The notes under the pieces: model-generated
Databases searched by the model: none
What the model was told of the DNA's origin: nothing
Seen by the model: the letters and a program-made list of their open reading frames with translations, nothing else
Source of the DNA: Cyanidiococcus yangmingshanensis
Lineage: Eukaryota > Rhodophyta > Bangiophyceae > Cyanidiales > Cyanidiaceae
Length of the DNA stretch: 64,000 nt
Assembly (NCBI GenBank): GCA_013995675.1
Contig: VWRR01000002.1
Coordinates: forward strand, 620,001 to 684,000
Direction: 5' to 3'
Shown: positions 54,947 through 64,000 of the stretch, piece by piece
How positions within the stretch are numbered: position 1 is the first letter of the stretch
Layout of the letters: every line of letters starts with the position of its first letter
Position numbers and translations under genes: made by a program

Positions 54947-57900
54947 ATGTCTGTGGAGGATGCATCGGATGTTGTGTTCGAGGAGGAAAACCTGCGTTTT
55001 TTACAACTTGGGCGGATAAGCGAGCACACCGTCCATGCTGCTGCCCAGCGGGAGCCACACGCAGTCATCTCGCTGGCTCATTTGGTGCAAGGGCGTCTCG
55101 CTGGCCAGGCCCAGGATGACCACTGTAGCTCGGGAGTGCTCTGGCAGAATCACTGCGTTGCCGTTGCACCGATGAACGTGCTGTTGCTCGCTACGGCTAA
55201 CCAGCTTGTTCGCTTGCCGCTGGCCGAGACGCTTGCGGCAGCCCAACAATATCAGAAGCCAGAGACGCTGCGAGAAGCCCCCTTTCCGAAGTTGGATGTT
55301 GTCCAGCTGCAGCGCCTGGGTACTCAAACTGTGATTAAATCTGAGCCGATCGATGTTGCCACCTTTGGTGCCATTTTGGATCTTCAAGTAAGTGCGGACG
55401 GCGCTGCTGTCGCTGTGAACACAAACGCGGGTCGTTCACTCATCTATGCCATGGCGGACTTGCGACTCGTCTTTACGCTACCATCGACCTATGATCGGCT
55501 TTGGTGCTGGATACCACGGACTCCTTCAAGTGTGATTGTTACCCGCAAGATTGATCGTTGTCCCGTGTTCCTCTCTAACGTGTTTCGTCCTCACTGACGA
55601 TGCAGCGTCGGCATTCGTCCTGGATGCAGCCGAGACCCAGGCACTCACGCTGGTGGCTGCTGGCGACGTTTTGCTGAGCATCGTCTTTTCGAATCACGAA
55701 TGGTTGTGTCTTCGTTTCGCGCTGCGTCGCAGCCTCGAGACACCGAACATTGTGACTGCCATCGAGAAACTGGATCAAATTTCACTCCAGACCCCTGGTA
55801 GGTTGCGTCAAGTGTGTCGTTTGCAACCACTCAGCGAGTCTGAGTCGCTGATCGCGTTTACGGAGGCGGAGAGTCTCACGGTACCACCTGACGCGGTTCA
55901 GTTCGCTCTGGTGCGACTCCCACCTGTGCACACGTCTCAGCAAAGCGTATCGAGCACATCTCAAGTCACTTGTTTCCGGGCACCTCATTGGATCATCCTT
56001 GGTGAAGTATGTCCGATCTTTATGGATGCGGCAGATGACTTGTCCCGCTGGATCAGCTATCTCGTAGCGGTGCCTGAATGGCGCCTTTGTGTCTGTGCCT
56101 TGGCCCCCAGTGATGAACTTGAGCTCGTTGGAGATAGCCACTGGGGCCAATCGTCTCCCGCTTGGCGAATCTTGCGTATCTCAGATGATTTTCGAGCACA
56201 GCTGCCAGAGTTCGATAACAGCGAATGGGTACGAATTCTGGGTATGGATTGTTTTTACGACTGTCCTGAGGAGTCAGCCGATAAGATTGCTGCATTTGAA
56301 CCCGTTTTGGTTGTTTTTACGAACAATGGACTCCTTCACTGGCTCCGCATCCGTGGACGAGCGAGTGCTGGACGGGCTCACGATCAGCAACGAGTCTTGA
56401 ATAGGGCGCCGATCCCAGAACTCGTTACAGACCTGGTCCATGGGAATCCAGCGACACCAACGTCACTGGCGCTGGATACCGAACACCCTCAGAAAAGTTC
56501 CTCAGATGTTTTCATGGAGCATGCTCCACCGCGAGTTGATATGTCACTCTCGGAAGCGACGAGTGCTGCGGACGGGAGGCGCTTCGATCGAGTCTCCCTC
56601 GACGGTTCAGTGGTTGAGCGCCCCCAAGCGAATGCGATGATACCGGATCGGGACTGCAACCAGCAATCCGTGCTATCTGCTGGGATGGAGCGAGTAGAAG
56701 TTGGTGCCTCGACAAAAATCGCCGATGCAACAACGTTTTCTGCATCCTATACGCCCGCAAGTCCTGCGTCGGCCCGGCTTCGTTCACCGGCAACGAATCC
56801 ATCGCCGGAAGTCGAGAGATCGCTACCTGATCTACGCGCTGTTCTTCGTATTGGAGCTGCTGAAAACGAACGCAGTCAAGACCAACAAGATAACGACGAT
56901 ACAGGATGATGGGCAATCTATTTTGAGACGCATTCAGCAGCAGCAACGAACAATGATACAAACTATGGTCGGATCTCTGCAGCAGTTTGAGCGACTCGTT
57001 CGTCTGCTCGACGTCAACATGCTCGAGCGATCCATATCGAAGGACTCTTTGAAATTGCTGCGCGAGGATCCACTAGGCAGACTTCAGGAGCAGTGCGAGT
57101 GCATACATGAGTACATGAAGGAGAGCAAGCAGAGCCTGCATGAATGCGCCTCGTCTCTGGGATTCATGTGGACTCGCTTGCCAATGCTAGAGAGCCAGAT
57201 GCATCAACTCTTGGGTGAGACCACCACAACGACAGATGATGAATTGATTTCATCACCATTTTCAAATGCGAAACGCTTCGCGCAACATCTCCGGCAGATT
57301 GAACACCAATCAGCGCAAGTGCAGAAAGCTGCCAACCGCCTGCAGCGCTGGCTCGCAATCCTTGAGGAGACACCACCAACACCACAGGAGCACGCTCGTC
57401 AGTCAGTTGCGTTGGCGGATGCAACCTGGTATCTTCGGCACCAATACGGTGAACGACTGCGTCAGATCTATGAGTCGACTTTCCGCTGCACCATGTCCAT
57501 CGCGCGGTTGCAAAGAGAATGGGAGGCGCTCGCAGCTCGAGCGCAGCAAGTTTCAGAACTGCTTCGCGACGAGACATTACCAGCTTCTCGTCTCGCACTG
57601 CATCGAATTCTGGATCAGAAAAATGAAGAAAACACGTCTTCGATGGATGATGCTTGGAACGTATCAGCATTATCAACATCTGGAGCCATGATCGCATCCG
57701 CGACACCCTCAGCTTCCGATGGGAAGCAGTTGTTTGCGGAATCCACGCCTCTTCCCAAAGCGGATCGAACACGAACCGTGCTCGTTCATAGACTCCGTCA
57801 AGCGATTCGTCGCCAGGCACTCGCTCATGGTCGCGACTCGATAGGTCGTCTAGAAGCGCAAACGATTTCAGGACAAGTGAAAGAGCAGAAAGCAATGACG

Positions 57901-59532
57901 ACGTCATTAGCATCTGGACGATCGCTCGAGCCGCAGAACACAGAACATCGCTCGCCAAATGAAAAGCGGCATCCTCCGACAGTGACCCAATCGAGTCAGA
58001 CGTCGTGCTCTGGAACGCTTTCGAAAGCAGTGGTAGCAACGCTGCCGAGTGCACTGCCTGCATCCGAGTATGCAGGGCGAGGCCGTCCCACGGATGCTAC
58101 CGTGGCGTCTATGGCGTCCTCGACAAGGCGGCCACTCGGGTCCGATGAGGGTTCCCATCCGCAAGCAGACGTTGCGAAATCTTCGTTCTCATCGATACAG
58201 TCATCGAGTGGAGCGTCAAAGAGTCAACAAGAGGTCTCTCGTCAAGGTATGTCTTTCGATTTCGGGGCACTGGAGTTGGCGAGAGAGGAACCAACTGAGT
58301 TTGTACTACAGCTCGCCATCCAACGAGCGCGGATACTATGACGGAAAACGTAATGAGAGGTGTCTGATCCTGCCGCCTCAGTCTTGAATGAATCAATCGG
58401 ACTGTCCTTCAAAGCCGACTGCACCAGCATCGAAGTTGAATCATCAAGCTGAGGCTCCGAAACACTTGCTGCAGGCATCTAGAGTCGCTGAAAACCCAAA
58501 ACAGGACTCGGCATCGCAACGCGGCACCGCGGACGACAGAGCATCCCTCGAGCTGGTTACCAGCACGCTACAGCATGCCTTGGCGAGCACGCAGACGGAA
58601 CCATCGACGTCAGAAAGCACCAAGGAGGAGATAGCCCCACGAGTCGCTGAGAATAAGTCGACTTTAGAGCAACGTTATCCGTTCAGAGCGGAATCGGTGA
58701 CCGAAGCCGCAACTGCTACACAGACGCTCGGGGCCAAACAGAGCGACATTGAGACAGCGGGGTCTACAGCGAGTCGGCCAGAAACGATTCGCGAGTCCGC
58801 GAACCCCATGACATCAAAGCCTCATGGAAACGGACGAGATGAGACAGCACAAGCACCCGAAACGATACCTCGCGTTCCCGGGCCAGCGATGACATCCGCC
58901 GTGAGCAAAAACCTCTCGCCAGTGCAGACACCCACACCACTTGAGCAGACAGCGCCAGGGAGCGAACCCACTCCTGCTGCAGCTTTGCGAGTCGCTGACC
59001 CCAGCGTCCATGGTACCAGCGGACCTTTCTTCGGAATGGCTGGAGGCATACGCGACTTTCAGCGTGAACCTGTTTCAGCGTCATCGACATCAATGATGAC
59101 GACCGATCAAACAAGGCCTGTATTCGGTGCCCCCTCTGCACTGGGTTCAGGTGCTAGGTTTTGGTAACCTGCCAACCGGCTGGGGTTCTGCGACCCCAAC
59201 CACAGCACCCAACTCAACACCAATCACGTTTGGTCAGTCCATGATGAGCACAGTGAGCGCTCCGTTGACCTTTGGGTCACTCGCACATACGAGTCAGTCT
59301 TCTTTGCAAAGCTTCGAGTCGAATCGTCAGCTCAGGTGGCGGCTTCGGTGCATTCAGTCTATCGAATCAAACTGACGCTGCTGTTGGTTTTGCCTATACA
59401 AGCACCGGAGGTGATCAACCGAGCCGGAATGAATCCTCCGGTCCCTCGAATAGCTGGTTCGGCGTCGCTCCTTCAAGTATGGGGAGTCGTCGACCAGCCC
59501 AGTCGCCAGCGTTCACTCAGCGTCGAGCCTGA
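54947..59532 (+). CDS. Nup214/Nup159-type FG nucleoporin, with multiple frame breaks
   Basis: About 1526 residues spread over successive overlapping frames. The N-terminal 550 residues look like the Nup214/159 beta-propeller (SVEDASDVVFEEENLRFLQL, ILDLQVSADGAAVAVNTNAG, RLWCWIPRTPSSVIVT, DVLLSIVFSNHEWLCLRF). A central coiled coil starts at about 56900 (SILRRIQQQQRTMIQTMVGS) and runs to about 57650. A Ser/Thr/Ala-rich region follows, and the C-terminus has FG repeats: PFFGMAG, PVFGAPSAL, GFGNLPTGWG, ITFGQSM, LTFGSLA, GGGFGAFS, SWFGVAP. Nup214/159 sits on the cytoplasmic side of the pore and anchors the mRNA-export helicase DBP5. The frame advances by one near 55584 (TTT), 56904 (GG), 59158 (TTTT) and 59305, and moves several times between 58320 and 58460. 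Propeller, coil and FG tail in this order make the identification firm despite the breaks. Confidence 0.8.
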
Positions 59533-59963
59533 ATGCTTGTATGCGCGCCTGCTGAAGACTCGACTAGAAGAAAAACACGGCTTTCATCTTGCTGGATCTT
59601 CGAGGCGCTCCCCAAGACACGCATCTGGACGCGGGCACGGAAGCCAACATACTTTGCCTGGGGCAAGTCGTTGAACCGTGACGCAGCCTCCTTCGCTGCG
59701 AGCTAGTGCATGAACCCCGCGGTACTATGCTGATGATGTCGTCGTTTCTTAAAACGCGCTGTCCAGAAACCGAGGCAAAGAGCGTGAGCACGCGACTTTA
59801 CGCATGAATGCGTCCCCACAAGCCGGGACATTCATCATCGCTGGGATCCAACAATGCCGTCGCAATCGGTCGCTGGTACGTACTGCAGATGCAGCGTTCC
59901 CGATCGTGTGCAAACCTCAGTACAGGTGCGTGGAGCGCGACACTCGGCACGTGTTTGGACGGC
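59533..59963. other. Convergent spacer
   Basis: About 430 bases between the nucleoporin stop (+) and the SETD9-like stop (-). No supported gene or repeat. Confidence 0.45.
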
Positions 59964-61426
59964 CTAGGACCATCGACGCTGCGCTGCCTCGGCGTCAGGC
60001 TGCCAGTACCAGTCCGGTGCGTTCACTCGCTCCAGCGCTGTCGGATTATAGCGGTAATTGAGAAAGAGTTCCTCGTTTTGCAGATCCCGCATTGCAACCA
60101 GAACAAGGCCAGGGATCAGTGATGGTTGAACGGTCTCGTCGTTCGCCCAGTCCCAGAGCCAACGGCGATAGAGCGTCCAAGCCGCTGGCCAGGGACGCAC
60201 GGCCATGCGTTCGCGCACCCGGGGTGCATCGAAACGGCGGTTGGGGATGAATGGTAGCAAGTTCGGTGGAATGTGACCTAAATCAAAAGTCCAGCTGCAG
60301 GGGATGACATTGGCAGGCGCTCCCTGTGGCGGATGATTCACTCGGTGCCCCATTGCATACGGATGTAGTGACGCCCACCAGTCATGCTTTTCTTGACTTG
60401 CTTTCAGCCTTTCGGCAAGGCGCTGGAGTGTGCGATCGAGCACGGGTACGTCCATGAGTGCTCGCTCCACGTCGAACTGTGGATAGGCGTCGATAATAAC
60501 CCGATCGTAACGAGCGAACAAGTATGGATTTTGGGCAGCGACATGTGGATAACCAGGCATGTGAGACCAGACAGCGGCCCGATATGCAATACCAGGATAG
60601 AATGCGACAACTGCTCCTATTCGAGCATGTCCCTGGAGATAGACGCCGCTACCAGCAGTTGCGGTCGCTCGACTCGGTGCCTCGACAAGCGTAAACGGTA
60701 GCTTGGACCTAGTCGACGAAGATGAGTCGTTCGCGGCAGCAGCCAGTAGTGCTTCAACTTGGCGCTTATTGACGCGTTCCACTAGGCGCCACTGTTCTTC
60801 GTGGTCAGGTACGTTATCGAGGCAAGACGTCGAAAATGCTGTGGCGCGGATATACTGTTTCCAGAGCGTGCGCAGGGCGCTCGCGCCAAACCAGAGACGG
60901 CCATGGTCCGCTCGTTGACCCGTCATCGGTGGAAGCAGACGTTGGGCCATAGATTGAGCCTGATGAACACCTTCTTCATAGGCGATCGCAAGTAAAAAGA
61001 GATGCAACGTGTCGTTTTGGTGTTGCAACTGACGCCAATCAGTTCGACGCTCCACGAGTGCGTCTACAAGACGAACCCAAGCTGACTGGAGAGAACGCCA
61101 GGGCATTCGAGGCTCCGGCCCCGATCCCACGCTGCAGGTCGTCCAGGCTTTTGTAAGAAACGAGTCCAAAGCTCGAGGCGTCTGTCGATCGGGTTATAAC
61201 GCAACCGAATAAGGTGTACGACGAGGCGGGGCAACCCAGTAGCGCGCGTCTGGCGGACAGGGCAGACCGACAGCGGGGCTTGCGATGCGATGGTATCCAC
61301 CCTCTGCAGAGCAGACCAGCTTCGTTTCATGGAGAGGCTGGATTTTTTGTCGTTCTTGGCAATGGGCCCAGCGAGTCTACAAGTGATGGCTGACTCTCGA
61401 ATGACGGTGATCGGTTCGAGGGGCAT
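59964..61426 (-). CDS. SETD9-like SET-domain protein, with one frame break
   Basis: About 487 residues. The SET domain aligns with animal SETD9: SGVYLQGHARIGAVVAFYPG, YRAAVWSHMPGYP, NPYLFARYDRVIIDAYP, MGHRVNHPPQGAPANV, then LVLVAMRDLQNEELFLNYRY with the final NYR/Y, and PDWYWQPD. The usual SET NHS/C motif is VNHPPQ, and the ELFLNY tyrosine is kept, so methyltransferase activity is possible but untested; SETD9 targets are poorly known. The N-terminal 100 residues, in another frame, read RLVVHLIRLRYNPIDRRLEL, which fits the SETD9 N-terminus. The two frames meet near 61153 with one base too few. Both the ATG at 61426 and that at 61330 are possible starts. The gene follows the sterol methyltransferase on the same strand, separated by 560 bases. 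Confidence 0.75.
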
Positions 61427-61989
61427 GCGCTAGCACGCCATAACCACGAGTCTGCTGGAGCGGTCTCCCTGTAAACTTCTCCGCTGGCTACGCATCATCT
61501 CGCCAGGATCTCGGACTCAACGATGACGCACATGAAGCGCTCAACAGTGGTTCTTTTACGACCTCGGAGTCAATCTCTATGCCGTGAAACCGGTGACTGT
61601 GCTATACGAAACGGTACCTAGACGTCGAAACGGACTGGGACTGTTGTAGAATGAGACCGACACCCAAGGATCTCGATGGAACCCGTAACGTCGCAAAGAG
61701 CCAAACCAAGACATGAAGGAGCGCATGCAGGGAGAATTCTGATCATTTCCCGAGGCGTGTCTTTTTGTATTCGGGGACTTGGTCATCCACACCGCGTACC
61801 ATCGAAGCGAACGACCGGTTTCTGGAAACGATGCCGGCTCAGATATCGGACACTAGGATCTCTGTTCAGGCGAACTCGTCTCGAATTCAGATTTCACGGT
61901 CGACCGTGATGTGTGCCAAGAGCCGTACCGTAAAATCCAACCCAAAGCATCCCTCTGTGGACAGGACGTAGGGGCGGCGCTGATTCTGG
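61427..61989. other. Spacer between two minus-strand genes
   Basis: About 560 bases downstream of the sterol methyltransferase and upstream of the SETD9-like gene. Only poor short frames are present. Confidence 0.45.
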
Positions 61990-63193
61990 CTAGTGCGAAA
62001 CGTTGGTGTTCGTGTTCAGCTCCAAAGGTTTCCGCGCTACAATAAAGAAAGAGGGCGTAAAAATACCTAATCTGCCAGCAGCAACGAGGTCTCTCGCCCC
62101 GTCCATGAGCGTTCTGCTCATTTTCGCACTGCCCTTGGGGGCGATGCGCATCGTCTCCAACGCAGAGACGAGGGCGTGTGTCACGTGATGCCCCAAACGC
62201 GTATGCCGAAAACCGCTCCAATGAAAGGCATCCTCGCCGCTCAGTGGTGTATACCAGGGCTTCACGCTCAGCTCCGCTGCATCATATGCGTCTTCAATCT
62301 CAAAACCGACTTGGGTGAGGACTTGCGTGATCTCTTCTGCTCGCATGAGATCCGGTATGCCGTTACCGATCTCAATACCGAACTTGAGCTGTTCATGCTC
62401 CGCATTCGATGCGTCATAGCGATTCGTTAGTGCCCATTCGTATCCCACGAACCGCGTGCCCGGTTTCAGCACCCGGAATACCTCCGAATATGTTTTCCGC
62501 TTGTCAGGGCTGTGGCAAGTCGCTTCGATTTGATAGGCGCCATCTTTGGAGCTAGTTGCGAACGGAAGATCGTTAAAGTCGGCTTTGATGATCGTGCACT
62601 GATTCATCAGGCCCTCGTCCTCTATGTAGCGAAGGCCGCGCAGAATCTGATAGTCGCAGATGTTCACCCCTACAACATGGCAACGCGCAAAGCGAGCAAT
62701 ATTTCGCAGAGGACCTCCTACCCCACACCCGAGGTCGATCACCTCAGCGTCGGGATCGAGCTTCAGCCGCAAAGCGATGGTGTACTCGTATCGACGCGTT
62801 GCTTCTCGGAACGTCTCGTCAGGCCCGTAGACCGCAAAATGGAAACTAGGTCCCCAGCCCCATTCATAAAAGTCTGTTGCGATATCGTACATTCCGTTAC
62901 TCAACTCCTTGTACATACGCTTGCGCAGCGCGACTGTCCTCTGTCGAGCCACAACCACGCGCGAACAACGCCAAGTACTCATCCAATTCCTCCGCAGTAG
63001 ACTTGCCACTCGATTTCGCGTGACCTCGACGTCCTACAACAGGCAGAAACTGAAACAAAAACTCCCAGAGTTGAGCAGCAGCGTCCGAACTCGTTGTTGC
63101 CGCCTGGTGCCACAGACCCGCGCTCTTGTGTATCGGGAGGCGCCACAACCCTCGCCGACCGCTTCGACTAGAGACGCGGTCCTGTGCTAGCAT
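61990..63193 (-). CDS. SMT1/ERG6: Sterol C-24 methyltransferase, with one frame break
   Basis: About 400 residues. Family motifs in order are TDFYEWGWGPSFHFAVYG (sterol-binding region I, usually YEYGWG), EVIDLGCGVGGPLRNIARFA (SAM motif I), VVGVNICDYQILRGLRYIED, IIKADFNDLPF, AYQIEATCHSPDKRKTYSEV, FRVLKPGTRFVGYEWALTNR, FGIEIGNGIPDLM, VKPWYTPLSG and RLGIFTPSFFIVARKPLE. The enzyme adds methyl groups to the C-24 side chain of cycloartenol or zymosterol, giving algal 24-alkyl sterols. The N-terminal 80 residues are in another frame (KSTAEELDEYLALFARGC) and include a hydrophobic patch (LWEFLFQFLPVVG), perhaps an ER-membrane contact. The frames meet near 62930-62945 with one base too many. The ATG at 63193 is the first Met of that frame. 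Confidence 0.9.
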
Positions 63194-64000
63194 GCCGATC
63201 AGCAACTCTGCCTACCTGTGGCGTACTTTTCGATTTCCTGGTCATGAAGTTGAAGGAGACGCTATTGATCTGTTCTGAGAACTCGTTCCTAGACAAACGC
63301 TCAACACGCGCACGCGCAAACACGCATGCGCACGCACCGTGGTGTGCGTGTCTGCGTTGCCGCACCGGCCGTCGATCGTGTCCTTCGCGGACGCCGTTCG
63401 TCTGCCGTCTGAACGGCCAGACGCTTGCGCACATGTTCATAGGAGACAAGAATGTCCATTCCTGATGAACGTTTGGGGACGATCCCCGAGCCGATCGGAA
63501 CAAGCGTCGGCATCAGCGATGGTCGCCCTGCCATCCTGCCAAGGGTCGTGCATTCACTCCAACAGTGAATCCTTGAGGCACGCAATCATGCAAACGACTT
63601 CAAATCGACGTGCAAGAATCCTTATCCGTAAATTATGTTCGAGGTTGGTTCATTGTAGCTGGTGTGTTCGAGGATCTTGTGTGGTCCCGTGAAGGATTCG
63701 CAAGCGAACACAAGGCCCTGACACGTGAGAGACTCAATGCATGATCTCGACTGGAGGATCGATCCAGGATACGAGGCGTCTTGACCAAACTGAAGCAAGC
63801 GTTCGAAAACGGTAGATGGCAATGCACTGGACGGTGTACGCTGATCTAAATCCAGTGGTTGTCCAGGACAAAGTCGTTGCGCTCACCATGGTTGCTGGTA
63901 GCGCGTCGAGAGCGACCATGGTTGTGGATGAGCGCAGGGATTGACCTCGGGAGAAGGTATACGCGCTATGCCCAGGTATGGAGATTGCTCCCCGATGAGA
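63194..64000. other. Window end, no supported gene
   Basis: About 800 bases upstream of the sterol methyltransferase. A CACGCG/CACGCA-rich tract lies at 63306-63340. Overlapping short frames on both strands have no recognisable content; any gene must start outside the window. Confidence 0.4.

Noticed and set aside
57164-58063. 299-codon minus-strand frame
   Set aside because: Antisense to the nucleoporin coiled coil; the sense strand carries clear heptads and the frame here has no domain.

Overview
The window looks like nuclear DNA of a unicellular red alga of the Cyanidioschyzon type (Cyanidiophyceae). The proteins are plainly eukaryotic: 14-3-3, MetAP2, eIF3f, a Nup214/159-type nucleoporin, an Src1/MAN1-type inner nuclear membrane protein and a Rag GTPase. 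A Tat-targeted lumenal cyclophilin, an MSL-like MscS channel and a plant-type imidazoleglycerol-phosphate dehydratase point to a plastid. Reading frames of 700 to 1000 codons run with no recognisable introns, bases are moderately GC-rich, and genes are single and close together on both strands. The species is inferred from these traits; no rRNA or other marker is present.

Layout. 0-9 kb: 3' end of HisB, a tandem ArsA/GET3 ATPase (-), a stand-alone degenerate Brr2-like helicase cassette (+), and an SLC35B4-like nucleotide-sugar transporter (-) that shares a CTAG stop with the helicase gene. 9-21 kb: 14-3-3 (-), a TOG-like coiled-coil protein (+), a LEM/HeH-MSC nuclear envelope protein (+), MetAP2 (+), an M13 metallopeptidase (-). 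21-34 kb: a RagA/Gtr1-like GTPase (+), a NUMOD3-like protein (+), a 6TM potassium channel with a zinc ribbon (-), a double-Myb telomere-factor-like protein (+), a CSN6-like MPN protein (-), a membrane protein of unknown function (+). 34-47 kb: pyruvate kinase (-), MscS channel (+), a small tail-anchored protein (-), a coiled-coil protein (-), eIF3f (+), a PH-DDHD phospholipase (-). 48-64 kb: a HEAT-repeat protein (+), a coiled-coil protein (+), the lumenal cyclophilin (+), the Nup214-like nucleoporin (+), a SETD9-like SET protein (-), sterol C-24 methyltransferase (-).

The most striking global feature is that about half of the conserved genes are broken by single-base frame changes while homology continues across the break. 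I count about 24. Some 19 need one extra base removed, and every break I could place finely sits in a run of 2-5 identical bases. Even pyruvate kinase and sterol methyltransferase are affected. Residual homopolymer errors in the assembly are the simplest reading; pervasive recoding is the alternative. For these genes one feature spans all segments and the text says where the frame changes.

Biologically the most interesting loci are the fused GET3 lacking its zinc motif, the stand-alone Brr2-like cassette with dead motifs, and the Rag GTPase with altered G1 and G3 motifs. No virus-like elements, transposons, CRISPR arrays, tRNA or rRNA genes were recognised.
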